A DNA stretch of 64,000 nucleotides from the NCBI RefSeq assembly GCF_044377145.1, contig NZ_JBILJQ010000014.1, positions 18,375 through 82,374 of the forward strand, given 5' to 3'. The translations under genes and the position numbers were made by a program. Every line of letters begins with the position of its first letter. The stretch's first letter is position 1. The notes beneath the pieces are model-generated. The model worked only from the letters and a program-made list of their open reading frames with translations. It had not been told where the DNA came from and made no database searches. Source of the DNA: Aquimonas sp044377145 (GTDB lineage: Bacteria; Pseudomonadota; Gammaproteobacteria; Xanthomonadales; Xanthomonadaceae). Positions 17,363-25,282 of the stretch are shown in pieces.

Positions 17363-17889
17363 TGTTCATCGCCAATGTCGTCTGCTTCCAGCTGGTCTGG
17401 CTGGCCACCGTGGCTGGCGCCGCCAATGGCCTGTGGTGGGCCGGCCCGCTCGCTGTACTGGTATTCGCCGCCTGGCAGGTGCCGCTGAGTGCGAATCCGC
17501 GCGCCGACCTCAAGCTGATGGGTATTGCCGCAGTTGCAGGTTTTCTGATCGATAGCGCGCTGGTGCTGTCCGGCCTGCTGGTGTTCGAGACACCGGTGCC
17601 CTGGGCGCTGATGGCGCCGGTGTGGATCATCGCGCTGTGGGTGGCGTTTGCGTTGACGCTGAACCATTCGATGGCCGGCCTGAAGACCAAACCGGTGCTG
17701 GCGGTACTGCTGGGGCTGCTGGGCGGACCCTTGGCCTACTGGGTCGCGGCGGATGTCTGGCAGGCCGTCGACCTGCACGGCGGCACGTGGTTGACCTTGG
17801 CCGTGATCGGGCTGGTGTGGGCCGCGATCACTCCGGCGTTGTTGATTCTCGCCGAGCGTCTCCGCGCCCCGGTTGCGGCAGGCGCATGA
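17359..17889 (+). CDS. DUF2878 integral membrane protein
   Basis: The 176-residue protein has about five membrane segments and the conserved LNHSMAGLK loop of DUF2878. The function of the family is unknown. It typically travels with DUF1365, CFA synthase and FAD oxidoreductase genes, as here. ATG at 17359 overlaps the TGA of cfa, and its own TGA overlaps the next ATG, so it is translationally coupled on both sides. Confidence 0.85.
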   Translation: MMFIANVVCFQLVWLATVAGAANGLWWAGPLAVLVFAAWQVPLSANPRADLKLMGIAAVAGFLIDSALVLSGLLVFETPVPWALMAPVWIIALWVAFALTLNHSMAGLKTKPVLAVLLGLLGGPLAYWVAADVWQAVDLHGGTWLTLAVIGLVWAAITPALLILAERLRAPVAAGA

Positions 17890-18671
17890 GCGTCTACGCA
17901 TTGCTGGCAATCGTGTCGGCCACCGCCGTGCTGGGAATGGCGGGCACGTGGTGGCTGCAGCAGCGCACCCGCAACGCCGGCTACGTTGACGTTGCGTGGG
18001 CCGCGTTGCTGGCGGTCACCGCTCTGATTTATGGCAGCTTCGCCGCCGGCGCTGGGATCCCGCGGCTCCTGGTAGCGATGCTGGCCGGGATCTGGGGAGT
18101 ACGTCTCGCCCTGCATTTGCTGTCTCGTGTGCTGCATGAAGCCGAAGACGGGCGCTATCAGGCGCTGCGTGAACACTGGCAAGGCCATCAGGGCAAATTC
18201 TTTGGCTTCTTCATGGCGCAGGCGGGCCTGGTTCTGCTGTTTTCGCTGCCGTTTCTCGCCGTTGCGGTGAATCCGCACACCGAGCTTTCTTTCAGCATGC
18301 TCGCGGGCGTGTCGATCTGGGCCTGCAGCCTCGCTGGCGAGAGCATCGCTGACATGCAGCTCGCCAAGTTCCGCAGCTGTCCTGGCAATCGCGGCAAGAC
18401 CTGCAGAGTCGGCCTGTGGAACTGGTCGCGGCATCCCAACTATTTTTTCGAGTGGCTGCACTGGTTCGGCTACGTGCTGCTGGCGGTGGGTTCGCCACTG
18501 TGGGCGCTGAGCCTGATCGGCCCGGCTGCGATGCTGGTCTCCCTTCTCTGGGTCACGGGCATCCCGTACACCGAAGCTCAGGCGCTGCGCTCTCGCGGCG
18601 ACGCCTACCGCCGCTACCAGCAGGAAGTCAGCATGTTCCTCCCCTGGCCCCCGCGCCGTCCGAACGACTGA
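17886..18671 (+). CDS. DUF1295 membrane protein, steroid 5-alpha-reductase-like
   Basis: The 261-residue protein has about six membrane segments and the motif GLWNWSRHPNYFFEWLHW, shared with steroid 5-alpha-reductases and isoprenylcysteine methyltransferases, where this part binds NADPH or SAM. An acyl-chain or polyprenyl reductase is the natural guess. The family is often found in the same cluster as DUF1365 and CFA-like genes. The start overlaps the previous stop; a 50-base gap precedes the next gene. Confidence 0.85.
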   Translation: MSVYALLAIVSATAVLGMAGTWWLQQRTRNAGYVDVAWAALLAVTALIYGSFAAGAGIPRLLVAMLAGIWGVRLALHLLSRVLHEAEDGRYQALREHWQGHQGKFFGFFMAQAGLVLLFSLPFLAVAVNPHTELSFSMLAGVSIWACSLAGESIADMQLAKFRSCPGNRGKTCRVGLWNWSRHPNYFFEWLHWFGYVLLAVGSPLWALSLIGPAAMLVSLLWVTGIPYTEAQALRSRGDAYRRYQQEVSMFLPWPPRRPND

Positions 18672-18721
18672 ATCCGCCCGGGACGCAGTCCTTGTGGCGC
18701 GCGCCCTTTTCTGGAGACCCG

Positions 18722-19753
18722 ATGAGCCTGATCGACCTGTGTGAACGTGGACTGGTGCCCGATGTGCTGACCCGTCTGGGTATCCGCCGCCTGTGCGCTC
18801 AGCGACTGCGTGAGGAACGTTCGGACGACGCCAGCGCTGCCTGGGAGCGCTTTCGCAGCCTGTTGGAGGGCTTGCGCAACAGCCCACTGGCGATCGAGAC
18901 CGCGGCCGCGAATGAACAGCACTACGAGGTGCCAGCGCGCTTCTTCGAGCTGAGCCTGGGCAAACGGCTCAAGTACAGCAGCTGCTACTACCCGACCGGG
19001 CGCGAGAGCTTGGACGAAGCCGAGGAGGCGATGCTCGAGCTCTACGGAAAGCGCGCCGAACTGGTGGATGGGCAGCGAATCCTGGAGCTTGGCTGTGGCT
19101 GGGGCTCACTCACTTTGTGGATGGCCGAGCGCTTTCCGAAAGCACGGATTCTGGGGGTGTCGAACTCGGCCAGCCAGCGCGAGCACATCCTTGGCCAGTG
19201 CACAAAGCGCGGACTGAGCAACGTCGAAATTCTCACCTGCGATGTCAACGTGCTTGACCTTGGAGAACGCCGATTCGACCGCGTGGTCTCGGTCGAAATG
19301 TTCGAACACGTGCGCAATTACCAGCAGCTGTTCAAACGCATCAGCGGCTGGCTGGATGAGAACGGCCGGCTGTTCTGCCACGTGTTCTGCCACCGCGAGT
19401 TGATGTATCCGTTCGAGGTCGAAGGCGAAGACAACTGGATGGGCCGCAACTTCTTCACCGGCGGCCTGATGCCGGCCGCCGATACCTTCCTGCATTTTCA
19501 GGACGACCTGGTTCTCGAGCAGCAGTGGCGGCTGTCAGGCGAGCACTACCAGCGCACGTCCAATCACTGGCTGGAAAATCAGGACCGTCATTCGGCCGAG
19601 GTGCTGAGCCTGTTCAGTGAGGTCTATGGTGCTGCGGAGGCCAAGCTCTGGGCACAGCGCTGGCGGATGTTCTGGATGGCCTGTGCCGAGCTGTTCGGCT
19701 ACGCCGGCGGCAACGAATGGTTGGTAGCGCATTATCGGTTCCGGCGCCGCTGA
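18722..19753 (+). CDS. Second CFA-like SAM-dependent methyltransferase
   Basis: The 343-residue enzyme resembles CFA synthases and plant coclaurine N-methyltransferases. It has YSSCYYPTGRESLDEAEEAM, a SAM motif ILELGCGWGSLTLWMAERFP and SVEMFEHVRNYQQLF. It lacks the long N-terminal domain of the cfa product at 16034, so the two are not simple duplicates. The family includes enzymes that methylate unsaturated chains on the way to furan or branched fatty acids, and the last position in this operon fits such a role. ATG at 18722 has GGAG 6 bases upstream. It ends the operon, with a hairpin 18 bases after the stop. Confidence 0.88.
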   Translation: MSLIDLCERGLVPDVLTRLGIRRLCAQRLREERSDDASAAWERFRSLLEGLRNSPLAIETAAANEQHYEVPARFFELSLGKRLKYSSCYYPTGRESLDEAEEAMLELYGKRAELVDGQRILELGCGWGSLTLWMAERFPKARILGVSNSASQREHILGQCTKRGLSNVEILTCDVNVLDLGERRFDRVVSVEMFEHVRNYQQLFKRISGWLDENGRLFCHVFCHRELMYPFEVEGEDNWMGRNFFTGGLMPAADTFLHFQDDLVLEQQWRLSGEHYQRTSNHWLENQDRHSAEVLSLFSEVYGAAEAKLWAQRWRMFWMACAELFGYAGGNEWLVAHYRFRRR

Positions 19754-19770
19754 GGCCCGCCCGTAAATGC

Positions 19771-19796
19771 ACGAGGCCCGCAGATGCGGGCCTCGT
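19771..19796 (+). terminator. Terminator of the lipid operon
   Basis: Bases 19771-19781 pair with 19786-19796 (11 bp, 4-base loop AGAT). It lies just after the last methyltransferase stop and before a convergent gene. There is no long T run, so the strength is uncertain, but position and stem fit a terminator used from either side. Confidence 0.65.
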
Positions 19797-19822
19797 CGGT
19801 TGAGCGCCAGCGCAGTCAAACC

Positions 19823-20263
19823 CTACTGGGCGACGGTCGCAGCTTCTTCGACCGGCACAGCTGCCGGCTCGGTGCGACCGCGGGCAACTCGCACGCCGCG
19901 GCTCTTCATCCAAGCGTCGAACTCGGCCGCCGACAGCTTCTTGCCCGCGTCCATGTTGAAGCGCCAGGGCGTATTGTCGTGTTCGGTGCGCGGCACGTAG
20001 CCAGCGTACGCATCGCCAGCTTCGGCGCAGCCAGCGAGCTGGCGCCGCAGCAGCACTGCACTCAAGGACAGCGCTTCGCTGGGGCGCGTGCCTAGCACAT
20101 GCGCTACGTTCGCGGTGCTGGCCAAATCCTCATGACCCGCAGCCCATCCGCTGATGGATGCGTTGCGCAACATGCCCGCGTCGCCTTCGCAGATCGATGC
20201 AAATGCCAAGGGCGAGGCGAGGCCCGTCAAGGCGATCAGAGCCATCATCGGTAGACGCTTCAT
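19823..20263 (-). CDS. Secreted protein of unknown function
   Basis: The 146-residue protein begins MKRLPMMALIALTGLASPLA with a signal peptide ending near AFAS (residue 23). The mature protein carries two cysteines (SICEG and AGCAEA), is helical, and has a motif DNTPWRFNMDAGKKLSAAEF near residue 95. The last 20 residues are Ala-, Val- and Glu-rich. ATG at 20263 is preceded by AAGGGG. I recognise no family and no enzyme motif. It is convergent to the lipid operon and follows rplS in the same direction, but a strong hairpin separates the two. Confidence 0.65.
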   Translation of the reverse strand: MKRLPMMALIALTGLASPLAFASICEGDAGMLRNASISGWAAGHEDLASTANVAHVLGTRPSEALSLSAVLLRRQLAGCAEAGDAYAGYVPRTEHDNTPWRFNMDAGKKLSAAEFDAWMKSRGVRVARGRTEPAAVPVEEAATVAQ

Positions 20264-20380
20264 GCTGCAACCCCTTGGAACATCGGCACAAGTACCTGAG
20301 GATAGGACGCAGGCAGCTGCTGAGCAAGTCAATCCGCTCAAGAGAACGGACATGAGAGTCGTCAAGAAGCAGCCAAATAC

Positions 20381-20416
20381 GCTCAGGGCCCGCTCCTTGC
20401 GGAGCAGGCCCTGAGC
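20381..20416 (-). terminator. Terminator after rplS
   Basis: Bases 20381-20396 pair with 20401-20416 with a single mismatch and a 4-base loop, making a stem of about 15 pairs. It lies 45 bases after the rplS stop on the minus strand and should end the ribosomal operon. The T content after it is low on both strands. Confidence 0.75.
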
Positions 20417-20460
20417 TTATCTATGCACGCACACGACTAACGTCGCGGGAAAAACGAAGA

Positions 20461-20829
20461 TCAGCGACGAGCGCCCAGATCTTCCTTGATGCGCGCCGCG
20501 CGGCCTTCCAAATCACGCAGGTAGTACAGCTTGGCAGCGCGGACCTTGCCGCGGCGCTTCACTTCCACCGAATCGATCAGCGGCGAATGCGTCTGGAATA
20601 CGCGCTCGACCCCGGTGCCGTGCGAAATCTTGCGCACAGTGAATGCGGAGTTCAGGCCGCGGTTGCGCTTGGCGATGACCACGCCTTCGTAGGCCTGGAC
20701 ACGCTCGCGGTTGCCTTCCTTCACCTTGACGTTGACGATCACGGTGTCGCCCGGGCCGAAGTCCGGCAGTACGCGCGAAGCCTGGGCGGCTTCGAACTCG
20801 GCAATGATGTTCTGGTTGATCTTGCTCAT
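20461..20829 (-). CDS. rplS: 50S ribosomal protein L19
   Basis: The 122-residue protein matches L19: it opens MSKINQNIIAEFE, has GDTVIVNVKVKEG near residue 27, and the core EGVVIAKRNRGLNSAFTVRK. L19 sits at the interface of the two subunits. It is the last gene of the conserved rpsP-rimM-trmD-rplS operon. ATG at 20829 is the start by comparison with the family. Confidence 0.98.
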   Translation of the reverse strand: MSKINQNIIAEFEAAQASRVLPDFGPGDTVIVNVKVKEGNRERVQAYEGVVIAKRNRGLNSAFTVRKISHGTGVERVFQTHSPLIDSVEVKRRGKVRAAKLYYLRDLEGRAARIKEDLGARR

Positions 20830-20884
20830 GACACTACCCACCGGCAAAGTTAGTCGACAAGTGTAGCGCGATTCCAAACGGATG

Positions 20885-21646
20885 TCAGGATCGCACCGCG
20901 TTTTTCTGCTCCGCCCATTGGAGGCGGAATTCTTCCAGCAGACGGCGATCTTCGCCGCTCAGGGTGATACGGGACAGCAGGTCCGGCCGGCGCAGCCAAG
21001 TCCGCCCCAACGACTGCTGCCGTCGCCAGCGCTGGATAGCGCGATGGTCACCTGACATCAGCACCTCCGGCACAGCGCCGTAGGCATCCTGCTCCGGTCG
21101 GCTGTAGTGCGGACAATCCAGCAAACCGTCCTCGAAACTGTCCTGGCTCGCGCTCTCGCTTCGATTGAGCGCGCCCTCCTGCAGCCGCCCGACCGCATCA
21201 ATCAACACCGCCGCGGCCAGTTCGCCGCCAGACAGTACGTAGTCGCCGATCGACAGCTCCAGATCGACTTCACGCGTGACCAGACGCTCGTCGACGCCTT
21301 CATAACGACCGCACAACAGCAGCAGTCGCGGCAACCCAGCCAACAGGCGAACCCGGCGCTGGGTCAGTCGCTCGCCCTGAGGGCTGAGGTACACGACCAG
21401 AGCCGGTGCTGCCGCCATGGCGCGAACTTCCGCGAGCGCGGCGCGCAAAGGCTCAACCTGCATCACCATGCCCGGACCGCCACCGAAGGTGCGGTCGTCG
21501 ACGCGGCGATGCTTGTCGACAGTGAAATCGCGCGGATTGTGGCACTGCAGATCCAACAGCCCGCCACGGATAGCGCGCCCGACCACGCCGACTTCAGCGC
21601 TAGCCGCAAAGAAATCCGGAAACAGCGTAAGCACATCGATACGCAT
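20885..21646 (-). CDS. trmD: tRNA (guanine37-N1)-methyltransferase
   Basis: TrmD methylates G37 next to the anticodon of several tRNAs, which prevents frameshifts. The 253-residue protein has the opening MRIDVLTLFPDFF, the trefoil-knot SAM site with LCGRYEGVDERL and GDYVLSGGELAA, and GGGPGMVMQVEPL. ATG at 21646 is preceded by GAGGAGCGC. The gene lies between rimM (43-base gap) and rplS (55-base gap) in the usual order. Confidence 0.97.
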   Translation of the reverse strand: MRIDVLTLFPDFFAASAEVGVVGRAIRGGLLDLQCHNPRDFTVDKHRRVDDRTFGGGPGMVMQVEPLRAALAEVRAMAAAPALVVYLSPQGERLTQRRVRLLAGLPRLLLLCGRYEGVDERLVTREVDLELSIGDYVLSGGELAAAVLIDAVGRLQEGALNRSESASQDSFEDGLLDCPHYSRPEQDAYGAVPEVLMSGDHRAIQRWRRQQSLGRTWLRRPDLLSRITLSGEDRRLLEEFRLQWAEQKNAVRS

Positions 21647-21689
21647 CTGCGCTCCTCGCTGCGAGGCCTGGCCGATATCGACCCGCGCT

Positions 21690-22202
21690 CTAGAAGTCAG
21701 GATCCCAGTCGACCTCGACAAAGCCTGCATCGATATCGACGCGAAGCACCGCGTGGCCCTGAGTAAACGGGATCAGCCGCTCGCGTTCGCCCTGCACCAC
21801 CATCACGTCGTTGGCGCCCGTGGCGATCATATGCGAGATGCGACCTAGCTCGCGTCCGTCCTGCAGGCGAACCTGCAGACCTTCAAGATCGACCCAGTAG
21901 TACTCATCAGCGGCAGGCGCCGGCAGCGAGGACCTCGCGATCCAGATTTCTTCGCCGAGACGCAGCTCCGCCTGCTCGCGGGTATCACAGCCGGGCAGAC
22001 GAATCACCACCGTTTTGGACTGCTCTCGCACATCCAGCGGCCGAACTTCGACAAGCACGCCGTCGCGTCCCATCAGCCAAGGGCGATAGCGACCGATCTG
22101 GTCTCTGGGTGTGCTGTAGCTTTCGATCTTGAGCTGGCCGCGGACGCCAAACACGCCCACGACCTTGCCCATCAACACACGCCGTTCGGAGCTGTCTCCC
22201 AT
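21690..22202 (-). CDS. rimM: Ribosome maturation factor RimM
   Basis: The 170-residue protein helps assemble the head of the 30S subunit and binds S19. It has the N-terminal beta-barrel (LMGKVVGVFGVRGQLKI) and the PRC-barrel with EYYWVDLEGLQV and IPFTQGHAV. ATG at 22202 follows AGGAG with good spacing. The order rpsP-rimM-trmD-rplS is conserved across bacteria. Confidence 0.96.
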   Translation of the reverse strand: MGDSSERRVLMGKVVGVFGVRGQLKIESYSTPRDQIGRYRPWLMGRDGVLVEVRPLDVREQSKTVVIRLPGCDTREQAELRLGEEIWIARSSLPAPAADEYYWVDLEGLQVRLQDGRELGRISHMIATGANDVMVVQGERERLIPFTQGHAVLRVDIDAGFVEVDWDPDF

Positions 22203-22227
22203 CGGGCTCTCCTGCGGCGCGGCTGGA

Positions 22228-22485
22228 TCAGGCGGCCGCAGTGGGGCGGCTGGCCTGCTTGTAGAGGCTGCGGACCTTGTCGGTCAGCTGGGCGCCATTG
22301 CCGACCCAATGGTCGATACGGGCGGTGTCCAGCTGCAGGCGGAGGTCATTACCCGATGCAACCGGGTTGTAGAAACCGACGCGCTCGATGGCGCGGCCAT
22401 CGCGCTTGCAGCGTTCGTCGGTAACGATGACGTGATAGAAGGGGCGCTTCTTGGCGCCACCGCGGGTCAGACGGATCTTGACCAT
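22228..22485 (-). CDS. rpsP: 30S ribosomal protein S16
   Basis: The 85-residue protein opens MVKIRLTRGGAKKRPFYHVI, the hallmark of S16, and ends in a short Ala-rich tail. ATG at 22485 is fixed by the family; an in-frame upstream ATG would add 22 unrelated residues. rpsP is the first gene of the ribosomal operon, 25 bases before rimM, and lies 123 bases after ffh on the same strand. Confidence 0.97.
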   Translation of the reverse strand: MVKIRLTRGGAKKRPFYHVIVTDERCKRDGRAIERVGFYNPVASGNDLRLQLDTARIDHWVGNGAQLTDKVRSLYKQASRPTAAA

Positions 22486-22608
22486 GGTCGGTTGCTCTGT
22501 AGTTCTTGGGTGATGGTCGGACGCAAAGCGCCCGAGTGAACTCGGAATCATAACCGGAGCAGGCCGGAAGTCAAAGCGCCAATCGCACAGACAAGCAGAT
22601 TCGCCGGC

Positions 22609-23982
22609 TCAACGCATCGGCATTCCGCCCGGGCCTCGCCCGCCCAACATGCCCTTCATGCCGCGCATCATGCCCTTCAGGCCGCCGCCGGAGAGCTTGG
22701 ACATCATCTTCTCCATCTGCTGGAACTGCTTGAGCATCTTGTTGACGTCGGCCGGGCTGGTGCCTGATCCGCGCGCGATGCGAGCCCGTCGCGAACCGTT
22801 GAGGGTCGCCGGGAAGCGGCGCTCCTTCAGCGTCATCGAGCTGATGATGGCGATCATGCGGACCACTTCGCGGTCGTTGACCTGGCTCTTGACCTGATCC
22901 GGGATCTGGCCCATCCCCGGCAGCTTGTCGAGCAGGCTCGACAGGCCGCCCATGCTCTGCATCTGTTCGAGCTGGTCTCGCATGTCGTTCAGATCGAACT
23001 TCTTGCCCTTGGCGACCTTCTCGGCCAGCTTGGTGGCCTTCTCCTGATCGACCTTGCGTTCGACCTCCTCCACCAGCGACAACACATCACCCATGTCGAG
23101 GATGCGGCTGGCGACGCGGTCCGGATGGAACACATCAAGCCCATCGGGCTTCTCACCAACGCCGATGAACTTGATCGGTCGGCCAGTGATGTAACGCACC
23201 GACAGCGCCGCACCGCCCCGGGCATCGCCGTCGGTCTTGGTCAGCACCACGCCGGTCAGCGGCAGCGCCTCACTGAAAGCCTTGGCGGTGTTGGCGGCGT
23301 CCTGGCCGGTCATCGCATCGACCACGAACAAGGTCTCGACCGGATTGATCGCGGCGTGCAAGGCCTTGATCTCGGCCATCATCGCCTCGTCGATCGCCAA
23401 GCGCCCGGCGGTGTCGACCAGCAGCACGTCCACGTACTGCTTCTTCGCCGCATCGATCGCGGCGGCGGCGATCTGCAGCGGGCTCTGCTCCACCGAACTC
23501 GGATGGAAAATCGCGCCCACTTGGCCAGCCAAGGTTTCGAGCTGCTGGATCGCGGCCGGACGGTAAACGTCGCAGCTGACCACCATCACCTTTTTCTTGC
23601 GCCGTTCCTTGAGATGCTTGGCCAGCTTGGCCACCGTGGTGGTCTTGCCGGCGCCCTGCAGGCCGGCCATCAGAATGATCGCCGGCGCCGGCACGTTGAG
23701 GTTCAAGTCGGTGCTCTGCGCGCCCATCACCAGGGTCAGCTCGTCGCGCACGACCTTGATCAAGGCCTGGCCTGGCGTGAGGCTCTTGGCCACTTCCTGG
23801 CCGACCGCGCGCACCTTGATTCGCTGGATCACCGCCTGCACCACAGGCAGCGCGACATCGGCCTCAAGCAGGGCCATGCGTACATCTCGCAGTGCCTCGC
23901 GGATGTTCTCCTCCGACAGGCGACCACGTCCACGCAGTCGCTGGACGGTGGCAGACAGGCGCTGGCTCAGGGACTCGAACAT
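22609..23982 (-). CDS. ffh: Signal recognition particle protein Ffh
   Basis: Ffh binds the signal sequences of nascent membrane proteins and delivers them with 4.5S RNA to FtsY. The 457-residue protein has the N domain (MFESLSQRLSATVQRL), the GTPase domain with GLQGAGKTTT and DTAGR, and the Met-rich M domain near MGGLSSLLDKLPGMGQIP. The tail is Gly- and Met-rich. ATG at 23982 is chosen because the N domain begins there. It is divergent from ypjD, an order conserved in gammaproteobacteria. Confidence 0.97.
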   Translation of the reverse strand: MFESLSQRLSATVQRLRGRGRLSEENIREALRDVRMALLEADVALPVVQAVIQRIKVRAVGQEVAKSLTPGQALIKVVRDELTLVMGAQSTDLNLNVPAPAIILMAGLQGAGKTTTVAKLAKHLKERRKKKVMVVSCDVYRPAAIQQLETLAGQVGAIFHPSSVEQSPLQIAAAAIDAAKKQYVDVLLVDTAGRLAIDEAMMAEIKALHAAINPVETLFVVDAMTGQDAANTAKAFSEALPLTGVVLTKTDGDARGGAALSVRYITGRPIKFIGVGEKPDGLDVFHPDRVASRILDMGDVLSLVEEVERKVDQEKATKLAEKVAKGKKFDLNDMRDQLEQMQSMGGLSSLLDKLPGMGQIPDQVKSQVNDREVVRMIAIISSMTLKERRFPATLNGSRRARIARGSGTSPADVNKMLKQFQQMEKMMSKLSGGGLKGMMRGMKGMLGGRGPGGMPMR

Positions 23983-24013
23983 GGGTAGAGGACACGGCTT
24001 GAAAGGACCGCGA

Positions 24014-24019
24014 AGTATA
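24014..24019 (-). promoter_or_regulatory. Candidate -10 box for ffh
   Basis: On the minus strand this reads TATACT, 31 bases before the ffh ATG. I see no good -35 box at 17 bases, so the call rests on the -10 match and position alone. Confidence 0.3.
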
Positions 24020-24086
24020 GCGAAAGCGTGCAAGTGCGCTGTATCGATGCGCAGTGCCGTGCACGCCTGTGCCACACTTTGCGGCC

Positions 24087-24887
24087 ATGCTCAGCAATGC
24101 CATCCAGATCCTCGCCCTGTTGGCCTACGCGGCGACCGCGCTGCTGGCCCTGCGCGAGCGTCCGCAGTCGTCGGAGGCCGGCGCTTCGCGTGCGGTTTTC
24201 CTGTGCGGGCTGCTGGCAGTGGATCTGCACGCGATCGGTTATGCAATGCGCACGTGGCATCAGTCCGGCCCTGAGTTGCACTTCTTCGCGGCGCTGTCGC
24301 TGGTCGCACTCGGCATGGCAGTGGTGACGCTCGCCGACAGCATCCTGCGCAAGGTCAATGTGCTCTACGTACTGGTAATGCCCTTGGCGGCACTAGCGAT
24401 GCTGCCCTATGCGTTGCTGCCGCCACAGCTGCCGGCCCCACTCTCTTGGCAGCTGCAAACGCATGCTTGGCTCGCCCTGCTTGCGTACGCGGTGATGAGT
24501 CTGGCCGCGATGATGGCCTTGATGCTGTGGGTGCAGGAGCGCAGCCTGCGGCAGCGTAGGCTGGCCAGCCAGACCCGCGGGCTGCCGCCTCTGGTGCAGA
24601 TCGAAACCTTGCTGTTCCGGCTGATCCTGGTCAGCTTCGTTTTGCTGGGCCTGACCTTGCTCACCGGCGTCTTCTTCGTCGAAGACCTTCTGGCACAACA
24701 TCTCGCGCACAAGACTCTGCTCTCCTTCCTATCTTGGTCGGTGCTGGGCGTGCTGCTGTTCGGTCGCCATCGCTTCGGCTGGCGGGGTCAACGCGCCGTC
24801 CGTCTGACCCTGCTTGCCATGGGCCTGCTGCTGCTGGCCTTCTTCGGCAGCAAACTGGTGCTTCAATTCATTCTCTCCCGCGCATGA
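24087..24887 (+). CDS. ypjD: YpjD/CcsA-family inner membrane protein
   Basis: The 266-residue protein has about eight membrane segments and belongs to the CcsA/HemX/YpjD group of cytochrome c assembly-like proteins. In E. coli the neighbouring yfjD (corB) and ypjD (also called corE) genes have been linked to magnesium and cobalt transport, although the YpjD fold resembles haem handling proteins. Divergence from ffh is the same here as in E. coli. ATG at 24087 is chosen; an earlier in-frame ATG at 24054 is possible. The stop overlaps the next start (ATGA). Confidence 0.85.
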   Translation: MLSNAIQILALLAYAATALLALRERPQSSEAGASRAVFLCGLLAVDLHAIGYAMRTWHQSGPELHFFAALSLVALGMAVVTLADSILRKVNVLYVLVMPLAALAMLPYALLPPQLPAPLSWQLQTHAWLALLAYAVMSLAAMMALMLWVQERSLRQRRLASQTRGLPPLVQIETLLFRLILVSFVLLGLTLLTGVFFVEDLLAQHLAHKTLLSFLSWSVLGVLLFGRHRFGWRGQRAVRLTLLAMGLLLLAFFGSKLVLQFILSRA

Positions 24888-25264
24888 GCACACCCACAGG
24901 CACCGACACCGCCACGCGCCGCCGCTACAGCCGTTTCCCGCTGGAGGGCAGCGTGCGCATCTACTCCGGCTCGGCAATGTGGACCGCCGAGCTGGTGGAT
25001 CTGGCTATCCGTGGTGCCCTGGTCAGCCGGCCGGATGGCTTTGTCGCGGCCACCGGCTCGCGCTACCGGCTGGATGTGCGGCTGGAGGGCGGCCCCATCA
25101 TCGGCATGGCGGTCAGCCTAGCCCACCTTGGCGCCGACACACTCGGCTTCATCTGCGAGCGGATCGACCTCGACAGCTTTCTGCGCCTGAAGCGCACCAT
25201 CGAGCTCAATCTGGGCAATGCCGAACTGTTGAACCGCGAGCTGTGCTCGCTCGGCGGCGACTGA
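24884..25264 (+). CDS. PilZ-domain protein
   Basis: The 126-residue protein is a single PilZ-like domain, which binds cyclic di-GMP in many cases. The N-terminal RRRYSRF supplies the arginines of the RxxxR motif, and DLAIRGALV stands where [DN]xSxxG is expected, with Ala replacing Ser and Arg preceding the Gly. The second motif is thus altered, so binding is not certain. ATG overlaps the ypjD stop. It is an insertion relative to the E. coli order, where corB follows ypjD directly. Confidence 0.75.
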   Translation: MSTPTGTDTATRRRYSRFPLEGSVRIYSGSAMWTAELVDLAIRGALVSRPDGFVAATGSRYRLDVRLEGGPIIGMAVSLAHLGADTLGFICERIDLDSFLRLKRTIELNLGNAELLNRELCSLGGD

Positions 25265-25282
25265 CCCCGCCCACACACAGAC

